In this document: piece by piece, positions 1 through 9,891 of the stretch
Position numbering within the stretch: position 1 is the stretch's first letter
Layout of the letters: every line of letters starts with the position of its first letter
From: Lactobacillus sp. ESL0246
GTDB lineage: Bacteria; Bacillota; Bacilli; Lactobacillales; Lactobacillaceae
DNA length: 64,000 nt
Assembly (NCBI RefSeq): GCF_003692965.1
Contig: NZ_REHC01000006.1
Span: forward strand, 186,001-250,000
Reading direction: 5' to 3'
Made by a program: the position numbers and the translations under genes
Notes under the pieces: generated by a model
The model's database searches: none
Told to the model about the DNA's origin: nothing
What the model saw: only the letters and a program-made list of their open reading frames with translations

Positions 1-2
1 TG

Positions 3-1724
3 ATGGAAAACGTTGAACGTCGCTATCGTCACCCAATGTCAAAATTTATGCGTGATGTAATGGCAAAATATATGACAGAATTAACTTGTGCAACGTGTCA
101 CGGTAAGCGCCTCAATCAAAAGGCACTAGCAGTTAAAGTCATGGGAAAGGATATTGCGCAAGCGTCAGAATTGGCAATTAATAAGGCACTTGACTTTTTC
201 AATGAAATTAAATTAGATAAGCAAGAGGCAGTTATTGCAAAGCCAATCTTAAAAGAGGTGCGAGATCGGCTAACCTTCTTAAACAGTGTGGGTCTAGACT
301 ACTTAACTTTGTCTAGATCGGCAAATACCCTTTCTGGTGGTGAAGCACAAAGAATACGTTTGGCAACACAGATAGGATCTAATTTATCTGGAGTAATGTA
401 TGTTCTCGATGAACCTTCAATCGGCTTGCATCAACGAGATAATGACCGCTTAATCGCTGCGTTAAAACGAATGCGAGATTTGGGTAACTCATTAATCGTA
501 GTTGAGCATGATGAAGAAACTATGCGGCAGGCAGATTATTTAATTGATATGGGACCGGGTGCAGGAAGCTTTGGTGGCGAAGTAATGGCAGCAGGTACAC
601 CAGTAGAAGTAGAAAATAATCCTAATTCTCTTACTGGACAGTACTTAACTGGTAAAAAATTTGTTCCCGTGCCATTAAAGCGTCGCCATGGTACAGGTAA
701 AAAGATTACAATTACTGGTGCGCAGGAAAATAACCTCAAGAACTTAAAAGTTGAATTTCCATTGGGCAAATTTGTTGTGGTAACTGGTGTTTCGGGTTCG
801 GGTAAGTCAACATTAGTTAATATGATTTTGAAACGAGCATTAGCGCAAAAATTAAATCGAAATCAAACAAAACCAGGAAAATACCAGAAAATTACAGGCT
901 ATCAGAATATTGAAAAAATTATTGATATTGATCAAAGCCCAATAGGACGAACACCTAGAAGCAATCCTGCAACTTATACTAGTGTTTTTGATGACATAAG
1001 AACTTTATTTGCACAAACAAATGAGGCTAAACTTCGTGGCTACACAAAAGCAAGGTTTTCGTTTAACGTTAAGGGCGGGCGCTGTGAGGCTTGTCATGGT
1101 GATGGAATCATCAAAATTGAGATGAACTTTTTGCCAGATGTTTATGTTCCCTGTGAAGTTTGTCATGGTAATCGATACAATTCGGAAACACTTGAGGTAA
1201 CCTATCGCAAGAAAAATATTGCACAAGTTCTTGATATGACAATAAGCGATGCGTGCGACTTTTTTAAAAATATTCCTAAAATTGCCCGTAAGTTGCAAAC
1301 AATTGTTGATGTTGGATTGGGTTATGTTAAATTAGGACAATCAGCAACAACATTGTCCGGCGGTGAAGCTCAAAGAATGAAATTGGCAGCTGAATTACAA
1401 AAACTTTCTACTGGCAAAAATTTCTATATTTTAGATGAGCCAACAACCGGTCTTCATACGGATGATATCAAACGATTGCTTGATGTTTTACAAAGGCTTG
1501 TTGATCAAGGGAATACAGTTTTAATTATTGAACACAATCTTGATGTGATTAAATGCGCTGATTGGCTAATTGATTTAGGACCTGAAGGTGGAGAAGGTGG
1601 TGGCCAGGTTGTCGCGACTGGGACACCGGAAAAATTAGCGGGAATAAAGAAAAGCTATACCGGACAATACCTAAAGCCGGTTCTGGAACGTGATACAATG
1701 CTAACTAAAAAAGCAAATAAATAG
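3..1724 (+). CDS. uvrA: UvrABC excinuclease subunit A (5'-truncated by window)
   Basis: This is the C-terminal 573 residues or so of UvrA, the damage-sensing ATPase of nucleotide excision repair. The family is about 940 residues, and the reading frame is open to the window edge, so the true start lies upstream. Visible elements are a CATC zinc-finger half near residue 29, the first ABC signature LSGGEAQ near 109 with the [10 protein letters not shown] Walker B region, a second Walker A (GVSGSGKST) near 261, a four-cysteine zinc finger (CEAC...CEVC) near 360, and a second LSGGEAQ near 452. UvrA normally follows uvrB, which is not visible. Nothing appears broken. Confidence 0.97.
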   Translation: MENVERRYRHPMSKFMRDVMAKYMTELTCATCHGKRLNQKALAVKVMGKDIAQASELAINKALDFFNEIKLDKQEAVIAKPILKEVRDRLTFLNSVGLDYLTLSRSANTLSGGEAQRIRLATQIGSNLSGVMYVLDEPSIGLHQRDNDRLIAALKRMRDLGNSLIVVEHDEETMRQADYLIDMGPGAGSFGGEVMAAGTPVEVENNPNSLTGQYLTGKKFVPVPLKRRHGTGKKITITGAQENNLKNLKVEFPLGKFVVVTGVSGSGKSTLVNMILKRALAQKLNRNQTKPGKYQKITGYQNIEKIIDIDQSPIGRTPRSNPATYTSVFDDIRTLFAQTNEAKLRGYTKARFSFNVKGGRCEACHGDGIIKIEMNFLPDVYVPCEVCHGNRYNSETLEVTYRKKNIAQVLDMTISDACDFFKNIPKIARKLQTIVDVGLGYVKLGQSATTLSGGEAQRMKLAAELQKLSTGKNFYILDEPTTGLHTDDIKRLLDVLQRLVDQGNTVLIIEHNLDVIKCADWLIDLGPEGGEGGGQVVATGTPEKLAGIKKSYTGQYLKPVLERDTMLTKKANK

Positions 1725-1780
1725 TATTTGTTAGTATTTACTTTAGATAAAGTGTAAAATAGCCGAAAGGAGGTAAGAAG

Positions 1781-2323
1781 ATGGATAATTTTTCTAGTTA
1801 TAGGGGAAATCGTGGTTTTAATTGGGCAGCTTGTATAGCTGGCATCTTAATGATTGTGGCTGGTGTCTTCTTGATCGCTCATCCTGGAAAGGCTTTACAT
1901 GCCTTTGTTTTATTATTTGCGATTTTGTCAATTGTGCAAGGACTTGTTTGGTTAGCTGTATATAATCGCTTGCACTATTTTATTTCTTTCAGCTGGTTGG
2001 CAATTATTTCCGGAATTTTAGATATCGCAATCGGACTTTTATTCTTGTATTCTTATGATGCAGCGGGGTTAACTATTGCATACTTGTTTGCTTTTTGGTT
2101 TTTGTTTGATTCTATTTCTGGCATTATTCTGTCATGGAATATGCGAGCAGCATCTGGATTCTATTTTTGGATTAACTTTATTTTAAATATTTTTGGATTA
2201 TTAATTGCGATAGGATTGATGTTTAATCCTGCATTATCAGCTCTAACATTAATTTGGTTAGTTTCATTTTGGTTATTTATATTTGGAATTGGCGAAATTA
2301 TTGCAGCTTTTGCCAATAGATAA
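1781..2323 (+). CDS. DUF308 / HdeD-family membrane protein
   Basis: This 180-residue protein is almost wholly hydrophobic, with about six membrane helices arranged as repeated helix pairs. That matches the DUF308 (HdeD-like) family of small membrane proteins, whose biochemical role is not established, although some members are linked to acid resistance. The start follows a near-consensus Shine-Dalgarno, AAAGGAGGT at 1766-1774. It lies 57 bases after uvrA in the same orientation and ends at a strong terminator, so it may be read from the uvrA transcript. The family call rests on hydrophobic pattern and size, so it is moderate. Confidence 0.7.
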   Translation: MDNFSSYRGNRGFNWAACIAGILMIVAGVFLIAHPGKALHAFVLLFAILSIVQGLVWLAVYNRLHYFISFSWLAIISGILDIAIGLLFLYSYDAAGLTIAYLFAFWFLFDSISGIILSWNMRAASGFYFWINFILNIFGLLIAIGLMFNPALSALTLIWLVSFWLFIFGIGEIIAAFANR

Positions 2324-2328
2324 TAATT

Positions 2329-2353
2329 AAGTTCGTTAAGAACTTTTTTTTTT
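2329..2353 (+). terminator. Rho-independent terminator
   Basis: A short perfect hairpin (AAGTTC, loop GTTAA, GAACTT) is followed directly by eight T residues. It closes the uvrA-DUF308 unit. Confidence 0.8.
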
Positions 2354-2381
2354 GCACTAAAAAATTAAGAAATAACTGGTA

Positions 2382-2390
2382 TGATATAAT
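2382..2390 (+). promoter_or_regulatory. Extended -10 promoter for rapZ operon
   Basis: The sequence TGATATAAT is a perfect TGn-TATAAT extended -10 element, 22 bases before the rapZ start codon. No good -35 hexamer is visible, as expected for an extended -10 promoter. It lies just after the preceding terminator. Confidence 0.55.
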
Positions 2391-2411
2391 TTGATATAGG
2401 AGGCTAGCAAA

Positions 2412-3290
2412 ATGGTTGCAAGTAAAAAACAATTGTTGATTTTAACTGGCATGAGTGGAGCTGGCAAAACCGTTGCGGCACATGCATTAGAAGATATGAA
2501 TTATTTTGTTGTTGATAATTTGCCACCAACACTATTACCAAGTTTTTGGGAATTAATTGTCGACTCGGATACCTTTACTAAAGTTGCTGTTGTCGTTGAT
2601 TTACGTATTAAAAATTTTTATAAAGATTTAATTAATGAAGTTAATTCACTTGAAGACAACGGCCAAGCACTGACAACCATTGTGTTTTTGGAAGCATCTA
2701 ATGATGAATTGGTTGCCCGTTACAAAGAAACAAGACGATTGCCACCTTTAGCGAGAAATGGTCGACTGCTTGATAGTATAATTGAAGAACGACGAATTTT
2801 AAGTGAGATAAAGAATCAGGCAAATTATATAATTAATACTAGTGATTTGACTCCTAAAGAGTTAAAACAAAAATTAACTACTAAGTTTGGTGAAAATCAG
2901 CAACAGTCATTTTCAATTGAGATAATGTCATTTGGTTTTAAATACAAAATGCCAGTTGATGCCGATATTGTAATGGATGTCCGTTTTTTGCCTAATCCAT
3001 ATTATATTCAAGAGCTCAGACCATTTACCGGACTTGACAAGAGAGTCTTTGATTATGTGATGAATAAATCCGAAACGCAAAACTTTTATCATAAATTTCT
3101 GGATTTAATTCAGAGCACTTTGCCAGGCTATCTAAAAGAAGGTAAGAGCCGCTTAACAATAGCGATTGGTTGTACTGGTGGTCAGCATCGCAGTGTAGCA
3201 ATTGCGCAGCAGCTTGCTCATGATTTGGCTAAAAATTACACTGTTGATATTACACATCGTGAAATTAGTCGCTACACTAGAAAAAGGTGA
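2412..3290 (+). CDS. rapZ: RNase adapter / nucleotide-binding protein RapZ (YvcJ)
   Basis: A 292-residue P-loop protein of the RapZ/YvcJ family. The Walker A motif GMSGAGKT is at residues 13-20, and the C-terminal domain carries the conserved [10 protein letters not shown] stretch near residue 255. In Gram-negatives RapZ delivers small RNAs to RNase E; in Bacillus YvcJ binds and hydrolyses nucleotides and affects competence gene expression. The start is preceded by TAGGAGG. It is the first gene of the conserved rapZ-yvcK-whiA operon, and yvcK follows with only four bases between its stop and the next start. The family assignment is secure; the exact role in lactobacilli is inferred. Confidence 0.95.
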   Translation: MVASKKQLLILTGMSGAGKTVAAHALEDMNYFVVDNLPPTLLPSFWELIVDSDTFTKVAVVVDLRIKNFYKDLINEVNSLEDNGQALTTIVFLEASNDELVARYKETRRLPPLARNGRLLDSIIEERRILSEIKNQANYIINTSDLTPKELKQKLTTKFGENQQQSFSIEIMSFGFKYKMPVDADIVMDVRFLPNPYYIQELRPFTGLDKRVFDYVMNKSETQNFYHKFLDLIQSTLPGYLKEGKSRLTIAIGCTGGQHRSVAIAQQLAHDLAKNYTVDITHREISRYTRKR

Positions 3291-3294
3291 GAAA

Positions 3295-4323
3295 ATGGCG
3301 TATGAAGGTTCAAAAATTATACGAGTAACTAAAAGTCGTAGACCTAAAATTGTTGTGATTGGTGGTGGAACAGGGTTACCGGTTGTTTTAAATGCATTAA
3401 AAGATCAAGATGCCGAAATTACGGCAATTGTGACCGTCTCAGATGATGGAGGATCATCGGGGTCAATTCGAAATTTTATCAATGTTGTGCCACCTGGCGA
3501 TATTCGAAATGTTCTTGTGTCTTTGAGTGAACTATCACAGGAAGAAAAAAATATTTTCCAATATCGGTTTGATTCGTCTGATTCTTTCTTCTCCGGTCAT
3601 GCGATTGGTAATTTAATAATTGCCGCCTTAAATGAAATGTATGGTAATATTTTTGATGCGGTTCAATCATTATCTCGAATGATGCGAGTGGACGGGCACG
3701 TTTTTCCAGCTTCTAATGAACCCTTGACGCTAAATGCCGAATTTGTTGATGGTTCAATTCAAGCTGGCGAAAAAGAAATTACTAACATGGATAAGCGGAT
3801 TAAACGAGTTTGGGTAACGAATTCAAATTCGAAAGAAGAACCAGAAGCAGTTGAGCCTGTTTTAAATTCAATTATGCAAGCTGATGCTGTTGTCTTGGGA
3901 CCAGGTAGCTTATTTACTTCAATTTTACCTAATTTGATGATTCCTAATTTAGGTCAAGCTGTGCGTCAAACAAAGGCCGAGGTTATTTATATTTGCAATA
4001 TTATGACGCAATTAGGTGAAACGGATCACTTCTCAGATTGTGACCATGTAGCTGTAATTAACAATCATTTAGGGGGGCATTATATTGACACTACTTTAGT
4101 TAATGGTGCTGAAATTGATATGTCGAAATTTGATCCCAATGATTATGATGCTTATATTGAACCTGTTAAAAATGATTTTACTGGCTTACGTTTGCAAGGA
4201 TGTCGGGTAATAACTGATGACTTTATTGATCAGCATAGTGGTTTAGTTTTTCATGATGGTCAAAAAGTAGCTAAGGAAATTATTAATCGAGCGTTTGCGG
4301 CAATGTCACGCAGAAAGGAATAG
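3295..4323 (+). CDS. yvcK: Gluconeogenesis factor YvcK (CofD-like)
   Basis: A 342-residue YvcK/CofD-like protein with the diagnostic GGGTGLP at residues 23-29 and VSDDGGSSG near 51. In Bacillus YvcK binds UDP-sugars and is needed for growth on gluconeogenic carbon sources and for cell-shape control. A longer frame begins at 3202, but I chose ATG 3295 because AAAGGTGA precedes it, overlapping the end of rapZ, and because the longer version would overlap rapZ by about 90 bases. It is the middle gene of the rapZ-yvcK-whiA unit; whiA starts seven bases after its stop. Confidence 0.95.
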   Translation: MAYEGSKIIRVTKSRRPKIVVIGGGTGLPVVLNALKDQDAEITAIVTVSDDGGSSGSIRNFINVVPPGDIRNVLVSLSELSQEEKNIFQYRFDSSDSFFSGHAIGNLIIAALNEMYGNIFDAVQSLSRMMRVDGHVFPASNEPLTLNAEFVDGSIQAGEKEITNMDKRIKRVWVTNSNSKEEPEAVEPVLNSIMQADAVVLGPGSLFTSILPNLMIPNLGQAVRQTKAEVIYICNIMTQLGETDHFSDCDHVAVINNHLGGHYIDTTLVNGAEIDMSKFDPNDYDAYIEPVKNDFTGLRLQGCRVITDDFIDQHSGLVFHDGQKVAKEIINRAFAAMSRRKE

Positions 4324-4330
4324 ATGATTA

Positions 4331-5266
4331 ATGTCAAGTTATGCAAGCCAAGTAAAAAAAGAATTGACTTCGCTAACAATTCATCCTGAACATGCCAAAG
4401 CTGAGTTGGCAGCTTTTTTGCGTATGAATGGTGTTTTGAATTTTCATGATCATCAGTTTAGTCTTGATATAACAACTGAAAATCCAGCGATTGCTAGACG
4501 GATTTTTTTGTTAATTAAGACGGCCTATCATGTAGAACCGTTGTTAATTGTATCTCGCCGAATGAAACTGAAGAAAAATAATCAATATTTAGTTAGATTA
4601 CAAAATCATGTTAAGGAAATTTTGACTAATTTAGAAATTTTAACTTCTAATAATGGTTTGATTACGCGGATTCCAAAACGTATTTGTTCTTCGCGAGAAG
4701 GGGCAATGTCTTATTTGCGTGGAGCATTTTTGGCTAGTGGCAGCGTCAATAATCCAGAAACGAGTCGCTATCATTTAGAAATTTATTCTGCTTATCAGGA
4801 TCATAATAATGATTTGTTGGATTTAATGAATCGGTATTTTCAATTAAATGCTAAAACTACTAAGAGACGCCGTGGCTATATTGTGTATTTGAAAGAAGCA
4901 CAAAAAATCGGTGATTTTCTTCATATTATTGGGGCGTTTAATGCTATGTTGGCATTTGAAGATTTGCGAATTATGCGTGATATGCGTAATTCAGTTAATC
5001 GATTGGTTAACTGTGATACTGCCAACTTGAAAAAAACTGCAACAGCTGCGGCTAAACAGGTTGAAGATATAGAATTTCTGGAACGCAAAGTTGGCTTAGA
5101 AAATATTCCCGAAAAATTACAGGGAATTGCACGATTAAGGCTTGCCAATCCGGAATTGTCTTTAAAGGAAATAGCTGCGCAAGTTCCAGATGGTCCTATT
5201 TCTAAATCTGGTGCCAATCACCGATTTAAAAAGTTACATGAGTTGGCACAAAATTTAAATGAATAA
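4331..5266 (+). CDS. whiA: DNA-binding protein WhiA
   Basis: A 311-residue WhiA homologue. The N-terminal part resembles a LAGLIDADG homing-endonuclease fold (GAFLASGSVNNPETSRYHLE near residue 133) that has lost nuclease function in this family. The C-terminal part is a helix-turn-helix (LSLKEIAAQVPDG...SKSGANHRFKKL near 276-300). In Bacillus WhiA affects cell division and chromosome segregation; in actinomycetes it controls sporulation. Here it closes the operon and is followed by a strong hairpin. Confidence 0.95.
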   Translation: MSSYASQVKKELTSLTIHPEHAKAELAAFLRMNGVLNFHDHQFSLDITTENPAIARRIFLLIKTAYHVEPLLIVSRRMKLKKNNQYLVRLQNHVKEILTNLEILTSNNGLITRIPKRICSSREGAMSYLRGAFLASGSVNNPETSRYHLEIYSAYQDHNNDLLDLMNRYFQLNAKTTKRRRGYIVYLKEAQKIGDFLHIIGAFNAMLAFEDLRIMRDMRNSVNRLVNCDTANLKKTATAAAKQVEDIEFLERKVGLENIPEKLQGIARLRLANPELSLKEIAAQVPDGPISKSGANHRFKKLHELAQNLNE

Positions 5267-5270
5267 AATA

Positions 5271-5318
5271 AAGAGCTAGCAACCCTCGTTTTACAAACGA
5301 AGATGTTAGCTCTTTTAC
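5271..5318. terminator. Bidirectional terminator between whiA and clpP
   Basis: A long imperfect hairpin (AAGAGCTAGCAA ... GTTAGCTCTT, with an inner TCGTTT/AAACGA stem) is flanked by A-rich and T-rich runs on both sides. It sits between convergent whiA and clpP and can serve both. Confidence 0.75.
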
Positions 5319-5385
5319 TGTGTTGTAAAAAGTCCCCACACAAATTTTGCATTGTGTTAATAAGTCTTTCATTTAGTTAGTGTAA

Positions 5386-5970
5386 CTATTTCTTTTGATT
5401 GGCCATAATTTCATCAATTAAGCCATAATCCTTTGCTTCTTCAGCTGTTAAGTAATTGTCACGTTCAGTGTCTTTTTGAATCTTTTCAAGTGGCTGTCCA
5501 GTGGTTTCGTGTAAAATCTTATTGATCTTTTCACGACTCTTCAAAATTTCATTGGCAGCAATTTGAATATCAGTTTGCTGACCTTGAGCACCACCTAAAG
5601 GTTGATGAATTAAAACAGTAGAATTTGGTAATGCAAACCGTTTACCTTTAGTCCCACTGGTTAAAAGAATTGAGGCCATTGATGCAGCCATTCCAATCGC
5701 AATTGTAGAAACATCTGATTTAATAAAGTTCATTGTATCCATGATTGCTAAACCAGAAGTAATGACACCACCAGGAGAATTAATATAAAGGGAGATGTCC
5801 TTGGTGTTATCTTGAGCATCAAGAAATAATAATTGCGCAATAATTGAATTAGCCAAGTCATCGTTGATTTCACCGCTGAGCATGATAATTCGATCCTTCA
5901 ACAAACGTGAGTAAATGTCGTATGAACGTTCACCGCGAGCAGTTTGTTCAATAACTGTAGGTACGAGCAT
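5386..5970 (-). CDS. clpP: ATP-dependent Clp protease proteolytic subunit
   Basis: A 194-residue ClpP with the complete serine-protease triad: Ser97 in GMAASMAS, His122 in IHQPLGG, and Asp171 in ERDNYL. ClpP tetradecamers pair with Clp ATPases to degrade misfolded and regulatory proteins. The start follows AGGAGGT at good spacing. The gene stands alone on the minus strand. Its promoter carries a CIRCE element just downstream of the -10, so it is probably under HrcA control rather than only CtsR. Confidence 0.98.
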   Translation of the reverse strand: MLVPTVIEQTARGERSYDIYSRLLKDRIIMLSGEINDDLANSIIAQLLFLDAQDNTKDISLYINSPGGVITSGLAIMDTMNFIKSDVSTIAIGMAASMASILLTSGTKGKRFALPNSTVLIHQPLGGAQGQQTDIQIAANEILKSREKINKILHETTGQPLEKIQKDTERDNYLTAEEAKDYGLIDEIMANQKK

Positions 5971-6001
5971 TTTTTAACCTCCTAAATTTAAGTTCAAATT
6001 T

Positions 6002-6028
6002 TTAGCACTCTAAAAAGTACAGTGCTAA
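6002..6028. promoter_or_regulatory. CIRCE operator (HrcA-binding site)
   Basis: TTAGCACTC, nine bases, CAGTGCTAA. This differs from the classical CIRCE consensus TTAGCACTC-N9-GAGTGCTAA at one position. It overlaps the expected transcription start of clpP. HrcA binding is established for this element; its action here is inferred. Confidence 0.85.
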
Positions 6029-6056
6029 TTAAATCACTTACATTGATTGCTGTCAA
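6028..6056 (-). promoter_or_regulatory. clpP promoter
   Basis: On the minus strand a perfect -35 TTGACA (6051-6056) is followed after 17 bases by TTTAAT (6028-6033), five of six matches to the -10 consensus. The CIRCE element begins at the -10. Confidence 0.75.
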
Positions 6057-6140
6057 TGAAAGTGTATCAAATTTGTATTATATATCACGACACTATTGTT
6101 ATATACTTAGAGAATGAATTTAATTTTTGGAGGAAATATT

Positions 6141-7838
6141 TTGAAGCTTTCTAATAAAATAGCAACATTCTCGATGATGTTACTTGGTAGTTTAGCGTTT
6201 ACAGCTCATGTATCCGCTAATCCTGTTCTAGCTGATACGACAAATTCACCGCAAGCACCACAGACTAATAGTGCCAATAATTCCACAAAAGAGCCAATGG
6301 ATGATGATGATGGAACTGTTGATAATGGTAAGAGTAACGATACTAATCCTACTACTATAAAAAAACAAAAGCAGGCTAAGCAAATGGTTACTGGCTATTC
6401 AATGATGACCAAGGTGGCTGGTAATAAAAATTATAAAGTTTGGCAGGAAATATCTGATGGTAAGGTCAGCAAAAAAGTAGCTGACGGAATTAATTTTCGC
6501 TATAGTCACATTCAGTCTGACCAATTGATCGAAACGAAAAATAATCGGTACTGGAGAATCTATGTTAATGGCCGTCAAGTTGGTTATGTTAATGAAAAGT
6601 TTTTTGCAAGAAACCAAATTGCCGTACCTAAGACAGTTAGTTTGGTTAGGAATGAACTTTATAGTTTCTTCCCCAAGGATGCAATTTCGTATGTAACTAA
6701 TAAATGGGGAACAGTAATTGATAATGATCAGGTTCAAGTATCCCGTGATAGCATCACTTGTTCTAAGCCCAAAACTTATAAAGTTAAGTATACTTACGGT
6801 AATACAACCGCTATTGTTAAAGTTACCATTAGAAAAAGTACCACTGAGGGAATTGCTGATTCTAATGAAGTAAATTCGTTCCCTGCTCAAAAAGGAACTA
6901 GCGATTATCAGGCTTGGAAGACGCACTACGGTTCCTCTATTAACTACATTAATCCAAATGAATATAGCCCAGAGACCACACCGCATGAAATTAAGAGTGG
7001 TGACTTGACTTTGAGAACGCGGTTTTATCAACCAGTTTTATTAAGCGTTAAAGACCCAACGGATGACAATATTAACCGTGTTGGTCATATACCTGAAGGA
7101 GTGACTGTTTCGCAAGGTTGGGCATACACTAGTTTATTAAGTCATACCAATTTAACTTCAGGTCACATTGTTGGTTATGATTTAAATAATTTGAAAGATC
7201 CATATAACGCACAACACCTGCTGGATATGTCTCAAAAAGACTTTAATAACTATGTAAAACATATCAAGGTTAGTCCATATGTTCCAATTGGTCATGGACA
7301 AGCTATGGGCTCAAGTGATAAGTACATTTATGTTTTAAACAATGATAATACTTTACGTGAAAGTACTGACTCAGAAGAATTAATCCAAATTCGTAAAAGT
7401 GATTTACAAATTAATAAAATTTGGACTATTAAAACTTGGGTAGGTGATGAAAATACTCCAAGATACTTCCATAATGGGGTAATTGTTTCGGATAATGAGA
7501 TGTACACGGTATATCGTGATACCAAGAATAATCGCTACGAATTCTGGGAACTAACCCGTAAAGGTGACAACTGGTATCCAAAATTAGTTGGTAAAACTGA
7601 TGGTAGCTTTGTAAGTAATAATTCTCCTTGCCAAGGCTTAACTTATGATACCAAGAATCAGAACTTCTACTTAGCATTTAATGATTTGATCTTTAAGATT
7701 GCGCGTAATGGGGAATTAAAACAAACCTATACCTTTGATACTGGTCGCGAAATTGAAGGAATGTCTGTTAGTGGTGATAAACTTTATGTTAACTTAGCAC
7801 AAAGAGCAGAACTACTAGTAAGCATGAACATTAATTAA
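6141..7838 (+). CDS. Exported protein with propeller-like C-terminal region (paralogue 1)
   Basis: A 565-residue secreted protein. I chose the TTG at 6141 over the ATG at 6114 because GGAGG at 6129-6133 sits seven bases before it and it gives a clean signal peptide (residues 1-26 or 1-31, ending VSA or VLA). An acidic Asn/Asp/Thr-rich linker follows. Next comes a cell-wall-binding-like module (YWRIYVNGRQVGYVNEKFFARNQI near residue 140) and an Ig-like strand-rich stretch. The roughly 310-residue C-terminal part has repeated Y/W-rich strands that suggest a beta-propeller and ends with GREIEGMSVSGDKLYV. It is clearly homologous along most of its length to the protein at 12031-13557. No LPXTG anchor is seen. 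The function is not recognised. Confidence 0.85.
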   Translation: MKLSNKIATFSMMLLGSLAFTAHVSANPVLADTTNSPQAPQTNSANNSTKEPMDDDDGTVDNGKSNDTNPTTIKKQKQAKQMVTGYSMMTKVAGNKNYKVWQEISDGKVSKKVADGINFRYSHIQSDQLIETKNNRYWRIYVNGRQVGYVNEKFFARNQIAVPKTVSLVRNELYSFFPKDAISYVTNKWGTVIDNDQVQVSRDSITCSKPKTYKVKYTYGNTTAIVKVTIRKSTTEGIADSNEVNSFPAQKGTSDYQAWKTHYGSSINYINPNEYSPETTPHEIKSGDLTLRTRFYQPVLLSVKDPTDDNINRVGHIPEGVTVSQGWAYTSLLSHTNLTSGHIVGYDLNNLKDPYNAQHLLDMSQKDFNNYVKHIKVSPYVPIGHGQAMGSSDKYIYVLNNDNTLRESTDSEELIQIRKSDLQINKIWTIKTWVGDENTPRYFHNGVIVSDNEMYTVYRDTKNNRYEFWELTRKGDNWYPKLVGKTDGSFVSNNSPCQGLTYDTKNQNFYLAFNDLIFKIARNGELKQTYTFDTGREIEGMSVSGDKLYVNLAQRAELLVSMNIN

Positions 7839-7854
7839 ACTAAATATTACTAAG

Positions 7855-7891
7855 AGCTTAATGCCGATGTCTAACCGGTATTAAGCTTTTT
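7855..7891 (+). terminator. Rho-independent terminator
   Basis: A 12-bp stem (AGCTTAATGCCG paired with CGGTATTAAGCT, one G-T pair) is followed by a T run. It lies just after the exported-protein gene. Confidence 0.85.
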
Positions 7892-8566
7892 GTTTATGAA
7901 TAAATTAAATAAATGAAAGTTGGTTATCATGAAATTTGCCTCTTAGTAATAATTGAGTAACTTCAATTATTTAATTTTAATTCTGTAAAGAAATTGTGAC
8001 TAGCTTAAAAAATAAGCGTCAAAGAATTTATAAAAGACAAATTTTATAATAACTATTTATTAATTATTGAATTATAAAAAGCAGAAAAATCGTTAAACTA
8101 TTAACATGAACCAAATTTAAATTATCTCAAATCTTATAAAATATAATTCTTAAGATTATCTCTTTAATGTAATATATTGCTTTTTTTTTTTTTTTATTTT
8201 ACTATATATTATCTTTAAATACTCAACGAATAGTCATAACATAAAGATAACGCTTTACACTGTACTTTTAAGCTTACATATTAGCAATTAGTACAAATTG
8301 ATTTTGATATTACGGTTAAATTCTTATTTGGTGTTAATTAATCGAGATCAAAATTAAAAGGCGTGGGAAAGCTGTGTATTCACTGCTACTGGTCATTTGT
8401 CTAATAATAACAGTGCTTGAAAAACTAAGGTGGTAAAAAGCAATAGGAGAAATTTTGAGTTTGATGAGACCCATTAGTTAAGATAATAATTATTATTATA
8501 CAAGCTATTAGTTTTGGGTGATTTAGTTGTAGATTGTTTCGAATTTTAATTGAAAGGTTTGAAAAG
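7892..8566. other. Long AT-rich intergenic region upstream of SLAP gene
   Basis: About 675 bases carry no convincing gene. The stretch holds a run of 14 or more T residues around 8180-8194 and many short A/T runs. One tiny GTG frame (8374-8436) would encode a 20-residue hydrophobic peptide without a clear ribosome site. I could not identify a promoter with confidence. It may contain a long untranslated leader for the downstream surface protein, as is common for S-layer genes, but that is inference. Confidence 0.4.
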
Positions 8567-9697
8567 ATGAGTAAAAGTAATTTCAATAAGAAAATGATTG
8601 TTTCAGTCGCTGGAGCGGCATTATTATCAATTGGCTTTGCTGGAGTAAGCGGCCAAGAAAATGCAATGAGTGCAACAACTGTTAGCGCTAAGGCAGCTAA
8701 GAATAAAGTGGTTGGTGTAAATTCTGCTGTTTACAAGAAAGTTGGCAAGAAAGCTGTTAAGACAAGCGCAATCGTTAGAGCCGGCAGTAGAGTTACTACT
8801 TATGGTAAAAAGACCATTAAGGGCGTAACTTACTATGAAATTGGCAAAGGTCAATATATTAAGGCAGCTAACGTTGATGGTAAAGTACGCAAATTAGCTA
8901 AGAGTACTTCTCTTTATACCAGAAATGGTAAAGCTATTAAGGGTAGCAAGTTGGCAAAGGGCAAGAAGGTTAGAATTTTTGGTAAAGCCATTACCATTCA
9001 TGGTAAGAAGTTTTACGCTATAAAGCGCGGATACATTCCTGCTAAGGCTCTTGCTGTAAAGCAGGCACCAGTTGATGATATCACTCCAACTAATCCAGCA
9101 ACTCCAACAGCCCCAACTGCACCATCAGCTAACACCAGTGCTCAAACACCAAGTAGCACCACCAACATTATTAATGGTGGTTCTGGTTCAAACTACATTC
9201 CAGCACCTGGAGAGTCACTTAATGATGCTAAAAATGCTGCTAAAAGTCAAAATCAAAAAATAATGGAGTTTGCTAAAGCAGCAGCTAGAAAAGGACGAAC
9301 TACGGCTGAGCTTAATAAAATTAATGAACGATTACAGCAGCTCGAGAGTGCTATTAATGACGCAACAACGCTCGAAGAAGTTAGGCAAAAGCAAACAGAA
9401 TACGATCAAGCAATTGTTAATGCAGTAGGTTCAAAGAATCTCAAATCTGCAGCTAATCATTCAGTCAAAGCCGCTTATAAGCAAGCAGTGACTCACCTCG
9501 ATCCAATAGATCCAATAGATCAAATTAACCTTGGGCATATTTTAGATAATGCATTGGGCAAAGGACAAGATGATGGGACACGTATTGGAGGCAGTATTGC
9601 TAATTCTAATACAATAAGTAAGATAATTGATGCTCAAGACAAGGCAATTTATGAAATAAATTCTCTGATTCCTAAAAAACCGGTAATGACTAATTAG
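8567..9697 (+). CDS. S-layer-associated protein with N-terminal SLAP repeats
   Basis: A 376-residue exported protein. ATG 8567 is preceded by GAAAGG at nine bases' spacing, and the resulting N-terminus is a signal peptide ending near TVSA (residue 41). Residues about 45-165 hold two SLAP-type repeats: basic, Lys/Tyr/Gly-rich sequences of the VYKK..GK.V....V..G..V.TYGKK...G..YY.IG.GQYIKA kind. These attach proteins to the lactobacillar S-layer or wall. A Pro/Thr/Ser-rich linker follows (170-215), and then a polar helical C-terminal region likely to form coiled coils. SLAP domains more often sit at the C-terminus, so this arrangement is inverted. The role of the helical part is unknown. Confidence 0.85.
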   Translation: MSKSNFNKKMIVSVAGAALLSIGFAGVSGQENAMSATTVSAKAAKNKVVGVNSAVYKKVGKKAVKTSAIVRAGSRVTTYGKKTIKGVTYYEIGKGQYIKAANVDGKVRKLAKSTSLYTRNGKAIKGSKLAKGKKVRIFGKAITIHGKKFYAIKRGYIPAKALAVKQAPVDDITPTNPATPTAPTAPSANTSAQTPSSTTNIINGGSGSNYIPAPGESLNDAKNAAKSQNQKIMEFAKAAARKGRTTAELNKINERLQQLESAINDATTLEEVRQKQTEYDQAIVNAVGSKNLKSAANHSVKAAYKQAVTHLDPIDPIDQINLGHILDNALGKGQDDGTRIGGSIANSNTISKIIDAQDKAIYEINSLIPKKPVMTN

Positions 9698-9730
9698 TTC
9701 TATTGTCCTTGAAGAAGAATATTAGGATTC

Positions 9731-9824
9731 AAAAACCATAAGTAAATATTTAGACATAAGAAAACCCCCGAATTGGAATCTTTGTCCAATTCCGGGGGTT
9801 AACTTCATTTACTTATGGTTTTTT
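9731..9824. terminator. Nested double-hairpin terminator, probably bidirectional
   Basis: An outer perfect 17-bp stem (9731-9747 with 9807-9823, AAAAACCATAAGTAAAT and its complement) encloses an inner stem (AACCCCCGAATTGGA at 9763-9777 with TCCAATTCCGGGGGTT at 9785-9800, one bulged C). T runs follow on the plus side and A runs precede. It separates the SLAP gene from the convergent Fur-family gene. Confidence 0.8.
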
Positions 9825-9891
9825 GTGTGCTTAAGATTCTAGTTGTATTAACCTTGCTCTGGAAATAATATTGAATAACACAATCATGTGA

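Noticed and set aside
3202-3294. Longer N-terminus for YvcK
   Set aside because: It would overlap rapZ by about 90 bases without a ribosome site; ATG 3295 has a good one.
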